A stretch of DNA of 9,885 nucleotides from contig USBO01000060.1 in assembly GCA_900552955.1 (NCBI GenBank), forward strand, positions 1 to 9,885, given 5' to 3'. The notes under the pieces were generated by a model that saw only the letters and a program-made list of their open reading frames with translations, was not told where the DNA came from and did no database searches. Positions 1-7,283 of this stretch are shown here, in pieces. The translations under genes were made by a program, and so were the position numbers. The stretch's first letter is position 1. Each line of letters starts with the position of its first letter. The stretch is from an uncultured Alistipes sp. (lineage in GTDB: Bacteria > Bacteroidota > Bacteroidia > Bacteroidales > Rikenellaceae).

Positions 1-1
1 G

Positions 2-577
2 ATGGCCTCCTTCATGAAGAACGCCTGCGGCAGGCTGGCCGAGGATGCGGCGGGGAACGACAACTTCCGCGTGCTGCGCTACATCGCCAAGATCACGATC
101 AATCCGGCCGTCACCTACGGCGTCTCCGACTACCTCGGGTCGGTCGAGAAGGGCAAGGTCGCCGATCTCGTGCTCTGGGAGCCGCAGTTCTTCGGCGCCA
201 AACCCAAGATGGTCATCAAGGGCGGCATGATCAACTGGTCGAACATGGGCGATCCCAATGCGTCGCTGCCGACCCCGCAGCCGTGCTACTATCGTCCGAT
301 GTACGGCGCTTTCGGTCGTACGCTGCCACAGACCTGTGTGTCGTTCGTGTCGAACGCCGCCTATCAGAACGGCATCAAGGAGCGGCTGGGACTGCAACGC
401 ATGGTGCAGCCCGTGCGCCGCACCCGTCAGCTCACCAAGTTCGACATGGTGCGCAACGGAGGGATGCCTAAGATCGACGTCAATCCCGAAACGTTCGACG
501 TGCTGGTCAACGACGTGCGTGCCTACGTCAAGCCGGCCGAGAAGTTCCCGCTGAGCCAGATGCTCTGGTTCTCCTGA
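2..577 (+). CDS. ureC: Urease subunit alpha, C-terminal part (5' end outside window)
   Basis: Catalytic alpha subunit of urease, a cytoplasmic nickel enzyme that hydrolyses urea to ammonia and carbamate. Only the last 191 or so residues are present; the family is about 570 long. Recognisable UreC segments, numbered from the ATG at 2, are [18 protein letters not shown] (19-36), [16 protein letters not shown] (46-61), [15 protein letters not shown] (63-77) and [13 protein letters not shown] (82-94). The nickel ligands, the carbamylated lysine and the catalytic histidine of the family lie in the missing N-terminal part, so catalytic competence cannot be judged. The ATG at 2 is an internal methionine, not the real start. 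The extreme C-terminus ([10 protein letters not shown]) differs from the usual ending close to AQRYFLF. The gene heads the visible part of the urease operon and is followed by a 76-nt structured spacer and ureE. Identification is very secure. Confidence 0.97.
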   Translation: MASFMKNACGRLAEDAAGNDNFRVLRYIAKITINPAVTYGVSDYLGSVEKGKVADLVLWEPQFFGAKPKMVIKGGMINWSNMGDPNASLPTPQPCYYRPMYGAFGRTLPQTCVSFVSNAAYQNGIKERLGLQRMVQPVRRTRQLTKFDMVRNGGMPKIDVNPETFDVLVNDVRAYVKPAEKFPLSQMLWFS

Positions 578-580
578 TTC

Positions 581-624
581 CGATTTCACGGGGAGCATAT
601 CGCAAGGTATGCTCCCGAAAATCG
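581..624 (+). promoter_or_regulatory. Intercistronic stem-loop between ureC and ureE, GNRA-type tetraloop
   Basis: Starting 4 nt after the ureC stop, positions 591-599 (GGGAGCATA) pair perfectly with 608-616 (TATGCTCCC). The helix continues inward through a U600-G607 wobble and a C601-G606 pair. This leaves GCAA (602-605) as the loop, a GNRA-type tetraloop on an 11-bp stem. An outer helix of 6 bp can form between 581-586 (CGATTT) and 619-624 (AAATCG), separated by a small internal loop. No run of T follows, so it does not look like an intrinsic terminator. An RNA-stabilising or processing element that protects the ureABC message and sets the ratio of subunits to accessory proteins is the most reasonable inference. 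The pairing is seen directly; the function is not. Confidence 0.6.
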
Positions 625-653
625 AAAACGCTACCTAACCAAATCCCGATCCG

Positions 654-1232
654 ATGAAAATCTATACGGAAATCTTAGGCAATCTGCATGACCCCGAATG
701 GGTGGAGAAGGCTCGTGAGGCCCAGATCGAGCGCATCGACCTCGACCAGTGGACGGCTCAGAAGAGCCGTTTCGTGGCGACGGGCGACCGCGGAAACGAA
801 TATGCGGTGGCCCTGAAGCGGCATACGCAGATGCTCGACGGCGACATCGTCGAATATCGGCCCGAGGAGCGCCGCATCGCGGCCGTCCGCATCAGCCTCA
901 ACGAGGTGCTGGTGGCCGATCTTTCGGAACTGACCGGCCGCAACCCCGAAACGATCATTCACGCCGCCGTGGAGCTCGGCCATGCCATCGGCAACCAGCA
1001 CTGGCCGGCGGTGGTCAAGGGGACGAAGGTCTACGTCCCGCTGACGGTCGATCGCAAGGTCATGGACAGCGTGATGCGCACGCACCATATCGAAGGGGTC
1101 TCCTGCACGTTCCAGCCCGGCTCGGAGGTGATTCCCTACCTCGCACCCCATGAGATCCGGCGCCTGTTCGGCGGCACCGGCCCCGACAGCGACGTGCATC
1201 ACCACCACCACGAACACGCCCCCGCACATTGA
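654..1232 (+). CDS. ureE: Urease accessory protein UreE (nickel metallochaperone)
   Basis: UreE is a cytoplasmic dimeric nickel chaperone that passes Ni2+ to the UreDFG-apo-urease complex. The 192-residue protein has the usual two-domain plan: an N-terminal beta domain (about 1-95, including RFVATGDRGNEYAVALKR and MLDGDIVEY) and a C-terminal metal-binding domain. The latter contains ELGHAIGNQHWP (107-118), where His116 matches the conserved interface histidine of the family (His96 in Klebsiella UreE by my recollection). The tail VHHHHHEHAPAH (181-192) carries seven histidines in the last eleven residues, typical of UreE proteins that also store nickel. The ATG at 654 is preceded by an A/C-rich leader with no clear Shine-Dalgarno. 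The gene lies between the ureC-ureE stem-loop and ureF, which begins 11 nt after its stop. Identification is secure. Confidence 0.95.
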   Translation: MKIYTEILGNLHDPEWVEKAREAQIERIDLDQWTAQKSRFVATGDRGNEYAVALKRHTQMLDGDIVEYRPEERRIAAVRISLNEVLVADLSELTGRNPETIIHAAVELGHAIGNQHWPAVVKGTKVYVPLTVDRKVMDSVMRTHHIEGVSCTFQPGSEVIPYLAPHEIRRLFGGTGPDSDVHHHHHEHAPAH

Positions 1233-1243
1233 ATCCCGACGCC

Positions 1244-1936
1244 ATGTCTGACAACGCAACGACCGTCATGCGGTTGCTCGAGTTCACCGACTCGGCCTTT
1301 CCGGTGGGCACGTTCTCCTTCTCCAACGGACTGGAGACAGCCGCCGGGCTGGGATTGGTCCACGACGCCGCGACCCTCGAGGAGTACACCCGAGACATCG
1401 CACGGCAGGTCGCCTTCACCGACGGCGTGGCGGCGCTGCATGCCTATCGCAGCTACGGCCTCGGCCGCTACGAGGGCATCCTCGCGGCCGACCGGCAGGC
1501 GATCCTCTGCAAGATGAACGCCGAGGCGCGGCTCATGACCCGCCGCATGGGAAAGAAGCTGGCCGAACTGGCCGGCCGCATCTTCCCCGACCCCACCGTC
1601 GCGCGGTGGCTGGGCGACATCGCCGGCGACCGCACGCCGGGCACCTATCCCGCAGCGCAGGGCATCGTCTTTGCGGCCTGCGGAATCTCCGAACGCGATC
1701 TCTTCTGCTCCCACCAGTACGGTGCGGTCAACATGGTCGTCAGCGCTGCACTGCGCTGCGTGCGCGTGTCGCACTACGACACGCAGCGTATCCTGTTCCG
1801 CGCGGCCGAGACGCTGGGTGACCTCTATGCGCAGGCGGGCGAGATGGAGTTCGACGATATGTACGCCTTCGTGCCGCAGATCGACATCCTCGCCTCGCTG
1901 CACGAGAAGGGAACCCAACGCATGTTTATGAACTGA
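1244..1936 (+). CDS. ureF: Urease accessory protein UreF
   Basis: UreF is an all-helical cytoplasmic accessory protein that bridges UreD and UreG in the urease activation complex and gates GTP-dependent nickel delivery. The 230-residue product carries the family signature [17 protein letters not shown] (15-31) and a conserved C-terminal region rich in short helices. It ends in KGTQRMFMN, like other UreF tails that contact UreD. The ATG at 1244 is preferred: the reading frame opens a little earlier at a TTG (1229), but that would overlap the ureE stop and add only five unconserved residues. The start lies 11 nt after ureE, so the two are co-transcribed. Length and motifs are normal, with nothing missing. 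Confidence 0.95.
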   Translation: MSDNATTVMRLLEFTDSAFPVGTFSFSNGLETAAGLGLVHDAATLEEYTRDIARQVAFTDGVAALHAYRSYGLGRYEGILAADRQAILCKMNAEARLMTRRMGKKLAELAGRIFPDPTVARWLGDIAGDRTPGTYPAAQGIVFAACGISERDLFCSHQYGAVNMVVSAALRCVRVSHYDTQRILFRAAETLGDLYAQAGEMEFDDMYAFVPQIDILASLHEKGTQRMFMN

Positions 1937-1937
1937 C

Positions 1938-1976
1938 GCGTCCCGACGACGCAACCACCCAACAAACAGAATCATT
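1938..1976 (+). promoter_or_regulatory. Short hairpin and A-rich leader before ureG
   Basis: The 40-nt ureF-ureG spacer contains GCGTC (1938-1942) and its complement GACGC (1948-1952) around a 5-nt loop. It is followed by an A/C-rich unstructured stretch (1953-1976, AACCACCCAACAAACAGAAT then CATT) leading straight into the ureG ATG. No Shine-Dalgarno is present. A-rich, unpaired leaders are the usual way Bacteroidota mark translation starts, so this probably acts as the ureG translation initiation region. The small hairpin may be chance in GC-rich DNA. Confidence 0.35.
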
Positions 1977-2648
1977 ATGAACGACAACACCACTTGCCGA
2001 ATCGGCATCGGCGGCCCCGTGGGCTCCGGCAAAACGGCGCTCATCGAGGCGATCACCCCGCGGCTGCTCGAAATGGGTTACAAAGTGCTGGTCATCACCA
2101 ACGACGTGGTGACCACCGAAGATGCCAAACACGTGCGCAAGATGCTCAAGGGCATCCTGGTCGAGGAGCGCATCATCGGCGTCGAGACCGGTGCCTGCCC
2201 CCACACGGCCGTGCGCGAAGACCCCTCGATGAATATCGCCGCGGTCGAGGAGATGGAGGCCCGTTTTCCCGACGGCGACGTCGTGCTCATCGAGTCGGGC
2301 GGCGACAACCTCACCCTGACGTTCAGTCCGGCGCTCGTGGACTTCTTCATCTACGTGATCGACGTGGCCGCGGGCGACAAGATTCCCCGCAAGGACGGGC
2401 CGGGGATCTCGCAGTCCGATATCCTGGTCATCAACAAGACCGACCTGGCGCCCTACGTGCATGCCGATCTCGAGGTGATGCGGCACGACTCGGAGCGGAT
2501 GCGCCCGGGCAAGCCCTTCGTCTTCACCAACTGCATGACGGGCGAGGGGATCGACCGGCTCATCGGCCTGATCCGCCGCATGGCGCTCTTCGACGTCGAC
2601 CGCAGCCGGCAGGAGGCCGCGGAACCCGTAACCGACGCCGCACGATGA
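1977..2648 (+). CDS. ureG: Urease accessory GTPase UreG
   Basis: UreG is a SIMIBI-class GTPase that receives nickel, often from UreE. It dimerises on GTP and nickel binding and hydrolyses GTP to release the metal into apo-urease through UreF/UreD. The 223-residue protein shows the P-loop GPVGSGKT (13-20), the conserved [10 protein letters not shown] stretch (40-49), and the metal-binding Cys-Pro-His motif (74-76) within [13 protein letters not shown]. It also has [13 protein letters not shown] (106-118) and the guanine-specificity motif NKTD (153-156). It lacks a His-rich N-terminal extension; in this operon the His-rich tail is on UreE. The stop codon overlaps the ureD start in an ATGA, implying translational coupling. 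All expected catalytic motifs are intact. Confidence 0.98.
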   Translation: MNDNTTCRIGIGGPVGSGKTALIEAITPRLLEMGYKVLVITNDVVTTEDAKHVRKMLKGILVEERIIGVETGACPHTAVREDPSMNIAAVEEMEARFPDGDVVLIESGGDNLTLTFSPALVDFFIYVIDVAAGDKIPRKDGPGISQSDILVINKTDLAPYVHADLEVMRHDSERMRPGKPFVFTNCMTGEGIDRLIGLIRRMALFDVDRSRQEAAEPVTDAAR

Positions 2649-3559
2649 ATTTCGCAGCAGCCAAAGAGATGAGTCCCTATCTCGAGCAGCCCAAGGCGAT
2701 GCCCGTGGGTACGCCGGGCAAGATGGGGTATCTGTTTCTCGGGTTCGAGCTCGACGGCGACGGCCGCTCGATCCTGCGCGATCTGGAGCGCCGTGCGCCG
2801 CTCATCGTTCAGCAGGAGCTCTATTTCGACGAGGGGATGCCCGAGATGCCGTGCGTCTACATCCTCTCGTCGGGCGGCCCCAACGTCGACGGCGACCGCT
2901 ACGAGCAGCACTTCGTCGTCCGCCGTGGGGCCTATGCCCACGTCTCGACGGGTGCGGCGACCAAGCTGGCCGAGATGCGCTACAACTTCTCGGGGTTGCG
3001 GCAGACGTTCGAGCTCGACGACGACGCTTATCTGGAGTACCTGCCCGAACCGACGATTCCGTGCCGCCACACGCGGTTCATCGCCGACACGTCGATCCGC
3101 ATCGCGCCGTCGGCCACGCTGTTCTACGCGGAGATCTACCTAAGCGGCCGCAAGTACTTCGGCGACGGCGAGACCTTCCGCTACGACATTCTCTCGGTCT
3201 GCTCCCGCGCCGAACGGCCCGACGGCGAGCCGCTGTTCCGCGAGAAGTTCATCATCCGCCCCGAACGGCAGACGCCTGCGACGCTCGGTGCGATGAACGG
3301 CTACGACGTTTTCGCCAACGTGATCGTCCTCACGCCGCCGCAGCATGCCGACGCCGTTTACGAACGCACCGAGGCGTTCGTCGACCGCGACCGCCGGCTG
3401 GCTGCCGGCATCACGCATCTGCCCAACGACGCGGGGCTGCTCTACAAGGTGCTCGGCGCCGAGACCGAGCCCGTCAAACGGCTCGTGCGCGCCTTCTGTT
3501 CCGTCGTCCGCTCCGAGGTCAAGGGCAAACCGCTGCCCGAAGAGTTTCCGTGGCGGTGA
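2645..3559 (+). CDS. ureD: Urease accessory protein UreD (UreH family)
   Basis: UreD is the scaffold that binds apo-urease directly and channels nickel from UreG/UreF to the active site. The 304-residue protein has a normal length and recognisable family blocks: [15 protein letters not shown] (49-63), [13 protein letters not shown] (75-87, the conserved Gly-Gly...Gly-Asp turn), STGAATKL (101-108, equivalent to the usual TTQAATK) and [16 protein letters not shown] (130-145). The frame stays open far upstream, but that portion is only an off-frame reading of ureG. The ATG at 2645 overlaps the ureG stop by 4 nt and is the sensible start. Having ureD last in the accessory cluster (E-F-G-D) completes the set needed for urease maturation. 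Confidence 0.95.
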   Translation: MNFAAAKEMSPYLEQPKAMPVGTPGKMGYLFLGFELDGDGRSILRDLERRAPLIVQQELYFDEGMPEMPCVYILSSGGPNVDGDRYEQHFVVRRGAYAHVSTGAATKLAEMRYNFSGLRQTFELDDDAYLEYLPEPTIPCRHTRFIADTSIRIAPSATLFYAEIYLSGRKYFGDGETFRYDILSVCSRAERPDGEPLFREKFIIRPERQTPATLGAMNGYDVFANVIVLTPPQHADAVYERTEAFVDRDRRLAAGITHLPNDAGLLYKVLGAETEPVKRLVRAFCSVVRSEVKGKPLPEEFPWR

Positions 3560-3612
3560 CCGACATCGACAACTGTTAAAAAAATCGAACCATTTCGTTA
3601 AGCCGAGAGCAG

Positions 3613-3632
3613 AGCCGAACGCAGTTCGAGCT
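3613..3632 (+). promoter_or_regulatory. Hairpin within a repeat-like spacer upstream of the urea channel gene
   Basis: The 110-nt gap between ureD and the urea channel gene (3560-3669) is the longest spacer within this run of genes. It begins AT-rich (a run of seven A at about 3578-3584) and then holds GCCGA at 3602, 3614 and 3634. In it 3613-3620 (AGCCGAAC) pairs with 3624-3632 (GTTCGAGCT, one bulged A at 3629) around a 3-nt loop. The last 25 nt are purine-rich. I see no intrinsic terminator and no good TTTG/TAnnTTTG promoter. It may be a 5' leader of a separate transcript or a dispersed intergenic repeat. Confidence 0.35.
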
Positions 3633-3669
3633 ATGCCGAGGCGAGAAATGGAAGAAAGAAATTCAAAGT

Positions 3670-4716
3670 ATGGCAAATGCAATCGTTCGAACCGACGGTG
3701 CCGGAGGCGGTTTCGTCGAATTCGTCAGAATCCTGCTGCGCGGCACCGGACAGGTGATGTTCCAGAACAGCGCGTGGACGGGACTGCTCTTTCTGGCGGG
3801 CATCTTCTGGGGCGCCTATGCCGAGGGGCAGGGGCTCGTGGCGTGGGGTGCGCTGCTGGGCGTGACCGTCTCGACGGCGACGGGTTATCTGCTCCGTTTC
3901 CCGGCGCACGACGGCGCGCAGGGGCTCTGGGGCTTCAACGGCGTGCTGGTGGGCTGCGCCTTTCCCACCTTCATGGGCAGCACCGTCTGGATGTGGCTGG
4001 CGCTGGTGCTCTGCGCGGCCCTCACGACATGGGTGCGTGCGGGGTTCAACAACGTGATGGCTCCGTGGAAGGTCAATTCGTTCACCTTCCCGTTCGTCTT
4101 CTGCACCTGGATGTTCCTGCTGGCGGCGCGCGCCATGCACGGTATGCCGGCCGCGCACATGTCCGATCCGACGCTGCCGGCCGCTTTCGCGTCGCTGGAG
4201 AGCCTGCGCTTCGCCGACCTGGCGGTCTACTGGCTCAAAGGTATCGGGCAGGTCTTCCTGATCGATTCGTGGGTGACGGGCATCCTTTTCCTCGCGGGGC
4301 TGGCGCTCTGCGACCGCTGGGCGGCGCTGTGGGCGGCGATCGGCTCGGCGCTGGCGCTGCTTACGGTCATCGCGCTGCAGGCCTCGGGCGCGGAGATCGC
4401 CGCGGGCCTCTACGGCTACAGTCCCGTGCTGACGGCCATCGCGCTGGCCACGGTCTTCTACCGTCCGAACGTGCGCTCGGCCGTGTGGGCCGTGCTGGGC
4501 ATTCTGGTCACGGTCTTCATCCAAGCGGGGATGTACGTCCTGATGGCCCCCGTGGGCATCGCCACGCTGACGGCGCCCTTCTGCATCGCCACGTGGCTGT
4601 TCCTGCTGCCGCTCGTGCGTTTCGACGAGACGGAGAAGCCCGACCATTCGAACTGGGATACTGAAAACAAGAGACATCTGGCACCGTCGCGGTCCGCGGC
4701 TGCCGACGAAAAATAA
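3670..4716 (+). CDS. Urea transporter (UT/SLC14-family urea channel)
   Basis: Inner-membrane channel that lets urea flow down its gradient to the cytoplasmic urease. The 348-residue, strongly hydrophobic protein shows the two-fold internal repeat of the UT family. LRGTGQVMFQNSAWTGLLFL (23-42) mirrors LKGIGQVFLIDSWVTGILFL (189-208). LWGFNGVLVGCAF (86-98) mirrors LYGYSPVLTAIAL (247-259). FTFPFVFCTWMFLL (138-151) mirrors LTAPFCIATWLFLL (300-313). Each half should supply one set of pore residues. The length is close to that of known bacterial UT proteins (about 340). The last 30 or so residues form a hydrophilic tail. The ATG at 3670 begins just before the conserved region. It follows ureD after 110 nt and precedes cbiM by only 7 nt, so it is probably expressed with the nickel importer. 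Family assignment is secure; urea as substrate is strongly supported by the urease operon. Confidence 0.94.
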   Translation: MANAIVRTDGAGGGFVEFVRILLRGTGQVMFQNSAWTGLLFLAGIFWGAYAEGQGLVAWGALLGVTVSTATGYLLRFPAHDGAQGLWGFNGVLVGCAFPTFMGSTVWMWLALVLCAALTTWVRAGFNNVMAPWKVNSFTFPFVFCTWMFLLAARAMHGMPAAHMSDPTLPAAFASLESLRFADLAVYWLKGIGQVFLIDSWVTGILFLAGLALCDRWAALWAAIGSALALLTVIALQASGAEIAAGLYGYSPVLTAIALATVFYRPNVRSAVWAVLGILVTVFIQAGMYVLMAPVGIATLTAPFCIATWLFLLPLVRFDETEKPDHSNWDTENKRHLAPSRSAAADEK

Positions 4717-4723
4717 CGGGAGT

Positions 4724-5716
4724 ATGCACATGTCCGACGCTCTGGTCTCTCCGCCGGTCTTCGCGGTGACGGGAGCCCTGTCGCTGGCCCTGCTCGGGGT
4801 GGCGATCCGCCGCGTGAAACGTGCCGGCGACGACTGCACGCAGCCCGACGGGCACGGCGAACGGCTCGTCGCGCTGATGGGCGTCATGGGCGCCTTCGTC
4901 TTCGCGGCGCAGATGATCAACTTTGCCATTCCGGGCACCGGATCGAGCGGCCATCTGGTGGGCGGCATCCTCCTCGCGGCGCTGCTGGGCCCGTGGGCGG
5001 CGCTGCTCACGCTGTCGTCGGTGCTGGTGATCCAGTGCCTCGTCTTCGCTGACGGCGGGTTCATGGCACTCGGTGCCAACATCCTCAATATGGCCGTCCT
5101 GTCGTGTCTGGTGGCCTATCCGCTCGTTTTCCGGCCGCTGATGCGGCCTGACGCTTCGGCGGGGCGGATTCTCGCAGCGTCGCTGCTCGCCTCGGTGACG
5201 GGGCTCGAACTGGGGGCGCTGGCCGTGACGCTCGAGACCGAGGCTTCGGGCATCACGGCGCTGCCCATGGGGCGCTTCCTGCTCTTCATGCTTCCGATCC
5301 ACCTGTTCATCGGCATCGGCGAGGGGCTGGCCACGGCCGCCGTGCTCTGCACGGTGCGCAGGTACCGGCCCGAGCTGCTCTGCGACCTCCGCAAAGGGCA
5401 TGCATCCGCGGGGCGGCGGTGGGGCGGGGCGCTGGCGGCGATCGCCCTTGCGGCGCTGCTCGTCGGCGGGTCGTTCTCGTGGATCGCCTCGTCCGATCCC
5501 GACGGTCTGGAGTGGTCGATCGAACGCACGGCGGGGCGCACGGAGGTCGAGGCGCCCGACGACGGGCTGCACCGCAGAGCCGCGGCCCTTCAGCGGCGGA
5601 CGGCCGTGCTGCCCGATTACGATACGTCGTTGGCAGGAATCGTGGGCAGCGGGGCCATTCTGATCGTCGTGTTCGGAGTCTCCCGCCTGCTGCGCACCGG
5701 AGGGAGACGGGGATGA
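4724..5716 (+). CDS. cbiM: ECF-type Ni/Co importer substrate-binding subunit CbiM/NikM fused to a CbiN/PDGLE-like domain
   Basis: Membrane substrate-capture component of an energy-coupling-factor importer for Ni2+ or Co2+. The N-terminus MHMSDALVSP is the hallmark of this family, where the terminal amine and His2 bind the metal together with an internal histidine, probably His77 in GTGSSGHLVGG. Residues 1-215 form the multi-helix CbiM core. After a basic linker, 235-255 is a further membrane span followed by ASSDPDGLEW, containing the PDGLE motif (about 259-263). A final span lies near the C-terminus (304-322), so the CbiN/NikN-like part is fused rather than separate. A second ATG at 4730 is better spaced from GGGAG (4718-4722), but starting there would remove the metal-binding Met-His, so 4724 is preferred. 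The stop overlaps cbiQ by 4 nt. Nickel rather than cobalt is inferred from the urease context. Confidence 0.93.
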   Translation: MHMSDALVSPPVFAVTGALSLALLGVAIRRVKRAGDDCTQPDGHGERLVALMGVMGAFVFAAQMINFAIPGTGSSGHLVGGILLAALLGPWAALLTLSSVLVIQCLVFADGGFMALGANILNMAVLSCLVAYPLVFRPLMRPDASAGRILAASLLASVTGLELGALAVTLETEASGITALPMGRFLLFMLPIHLFIGIGEGLATAAVLCTVRRYRPELLCDLRKGHASAGRRWGGALAAIALAALLVGGSFSWIASSDPDGLEWSIERTAGRTEVEAPDDGLHRRAAALQRRTAVLPDYDTSLAGIVGSGAILIVVFGVSRLLRTGGRRG

Positions 5717-6522
5717 GCGACCGGTTGCGACAGGCGCTCTGCGCTTTGGATGCGCTGGAGCGGAGCGCATGCATGGGGAGTCCGCTCCACCGCACGGATG
5801 CCCGCGCCAAGCTGCTCGCGACGGCGGTGTTTCTCGCCGCGATGCTCTCCGTGCCGCTCGCGCACCTCTCGGAGCTGCTGCTCTTCAGCATCTTCCCGAT
5901 CGTGTGCTGCGCGATGGGCGGACTCGACTACGCCGCGGTTTTCCGGCGATCGCTCGTCGTGCTGCCCTTCGTCGTTTTCATCGGGGCGTTCAACCTCTTC
6001 TACGACCGCGAACCCGTTTTTCGGATCGGGCCGGCGGTCGTCACTGCGGGGTGGATCTCCTTCTCGGCGATCGTCGTGCGCGGGCTGCTGTCGGTGCAGG
6101 CGCTGCTCGTGCTGGTCTCGACCACGGGCTATTACCGCCTCTGCCGGAGCATGCAGCGGCTGGGGGTGCCGGCGCTCTTCGTCACGCAGCTGCTCTTCGT
6201 CTACCGCTATCTGCATGTGCTCGTCGAGGAGGCGCTGGCCATGCGGCAGGCCCGCGATGCGCGCAGTTTCGGCCGCACGTCCTATCCGCTCGGGGTGTGG
6301 GGGACGCTCGTGGGGCAGTTGCTGCTGCGCACCTTCGACCGGGCCGAGCGCATCGGATGGGCCATGCGCGCACGCGGCTTCACGGGACGCATCGCGGCGG
6401 ATACCTTCGATCGTCCGGCATGGACGATGCGTGACACCCTCTTTCTGGCGGGATGGAGCGCGGCGCTCGTCGCGCTGCGCCTGCTGCATCCGGCCGAACG
6501 TCTCTTCAAGTCCCTGATATGA
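5713..6522 (+). CDS. cbiQ: ECF importer transmembrane coupling subunit CbiQ/NikQ
   Basis: EcfT-type membrane protein that couples ATP hydrolysis by CbiO to metal uptake by CbiM. The 269-residue product has the N-terminal LHRTDARAKLLAT segment (25-37), several hydrophobic spans (about 34-65, 80-97, 107-136, 152-170, 243-256) and the two cytoplasmic coupling motifs. The first is the degenerate ARDARSFG (180-187); the second is the canonical AMRARGFTG (217-225). The ATG at 5713 overlaps the cbiM stop (ATGA), and its own stop overlaps the cbiO start in the same way. The three subunits should therefore be made in fixed proportion by translational coupling. The reading frame extends upstream of 5713 only as an off-frame reading of cbiM. 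Assignment is secure; metal specificity resides in CbiM. Confidence 0.93.
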   Translation: MSDRLRQALCALDALERSACMGSPLHRTDARAKLLATAVFLAAMLSVPLAHLSELLLFSIFPIVCCAMGGLDYAAVFRRSLVVLPFVVFIGAFNLFYDREPVFRIGPAVVTAGWISFSAIVVRGLLSVQALLVLVSTTGYYRLCRSMQRLGVPALFVTQLLFVYRYLHVLVEEALAMRQARDARSFGRTSYPLGVWGTLVGQLLLRTFDRAERIGWAMRARGFTGRIAADTFDRPAWTMRDTLFLAGWSAALVALRLLHPAERLFKSLI

Positions 6523-7280
6523 GTCACCATTACCTCCGTTTCGACGACGTGCACTACCGTTATCCCGACGGTTGCGAGGCGCTGCGCGGCGTGTCGTTCC
6601 GCATCGTGCACGGCGAGAAGGTCGCGCTGGTGGGTGCCAACGGCGCCGGCAAGTCGACGCTGCTGCTGCACACCGACGGTCTGCTGATGCCCTCGCAGGG
6701 CGAGGTGGTCGTGGGCGGGATCAAACTCACGCGCCGCACGCTGCCGCTGGTGCGGCAGTCGGTGGGGCTGGTCTTTCAGAATTCGGACGACCAGTTGTTC
6801 ATGCCCACGGTGGGGGAGGATGTGGCCTTCGGGCCTGTGAATATGGGGCTCGAACCCGCCGAGATCGAGCGCCGCGTGACCGAGGCGCTGGCCGCCGTCG
6901 GCGCGTCGCACCTGCGCGAGGCGTCGCCGTTCCGGCTCTCGGGCGGCGAGAAGAAGCGCGCGGCCATCGCCTCGGTGCTCTCCATGGAGCCGTCGGTGCT
7001 CGTCATGGACGAGCCGACGGCCGGTCTCGATCCCCGCGCACGCCGGCAGGTCATCGAGCTGCTCCGCCGCTTCGACCATACGACGCTCATCGCCACGCAC
7101 GATATGGAGATGGTGCTCGACCTCTGTCCGCGCACGATCGTCCTGAAGGAGGGGCGCATCGCGGCCGACGGCGACACCCGCCATGTCTTCGGCGATTCGG
7201 CGCTGCTCGGGGAGTGCGGACTGGAACAGCCTGCCGAGCTGCGGCTCAGGCAGGCGCTGCGCAGGGAGTGTGTGCGCTGA
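6519..7280 (+). CDS. cbiO: ECF importer ATP-binding subunit CbiO/NikO
   Basis: Cytoplasmic ABC ATPase, acting as a homodimer, that powers Ni2+/Co2+ import through CbiQ and CbiM. The 253-residue protein has a complete set of motifs: Walker A GANGAGKST (39-47), Q-loop in VFQNSDDQLF (85-94, a form typical of ECF ATPases), signature LSGGEKKR (140-147), Walker B VLVMDEPTAGLD (160-171) and the switch histidine in ATHDMEMV (192-199). It is the only ATPase gene in the cluster, consistent with a dedicated group I ECF system. The ATG at 6519 overlaps the cbiQ stop; an open extension upstream is off-frame cbiQ. The gene ends 3 bp before the convergent transporter gene, so any transcription end signal must lie inside coding sequence. 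Confidence 0.95.
   Translation: MSHHYLRFDDVHYRYPDGCEALRGVSFRIVHGEKVALVGANGAGKSTLLLHTDGLLMPSQGEVVVGGIKLTRRTLPLVRQSVGLVFQNSDDQLFMPTVGEDVAFGPVNMGLEPAEIERRVTEALAAVGASHLREASPFRLSGGEKKRAAIASVLSMEPSVLVMDEPTAGLDPRARRQVIELLRRFDHTTLIATHDMEMVLDLCPRTIVLKEGRIAADGDTRHVFGDSALLGECGLEQPAELRLRQALRRECVR
7230..7254 (+). other. Strong hairpin with UNCG-type tetraloop near the 3' end of cbiO
   Basis: Positions 7230-7239 (CCTGCCGAGC) pair with 7244-7254 (GCTCAGGCAGG) with one bulged A at 7248, leaving TGCG (7240-7243) as the loop. In RNA this is C(UGCG)G, a UNCG-type tetraloop of unusual stability on a 10-bp stem. It lies 26 nt before the end of cbiO, just before the convergent gene. No T-run follows on the + strand, so a classical terminator is not shown. 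It could mark the 3' end of the nickel-importer message or simply be chance in GC-rich coding DNA. Confidence 0.3.
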
Positions 7281-7283
7281 GCG

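Noticed and set aside
591..616. Intrinsic terminator after ureC
   Set aside because: The stem is strong, but what follows (GAAAATCGAAAACG) has no T-run, and the accessory genes continue on the same strand.
1229..1243. TTG start for ureF overlapping the ureE stop
   Set aside because: It would add five unconserved residues; the ATG at 1244 is a better start with UreF homology beginning shortly after.
1994..2644. Long + strand open frame upstream of ureD, read through as one 521-residue protein
   Set aside because: This part is the off-frame reading of ureG and gives Arg/Pro/His-rich sequence without any domain. The real protein starts at the ATG at 2645, where UreD homology begins.
3631..5088. 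485-codon open frame on the - strand opposite the urea channel and cbiM
   Set aside because: The product is Arg/Gln/His-rich, without hydrophobic or conserved blocks. It crosses two well-recognised + strand genes.
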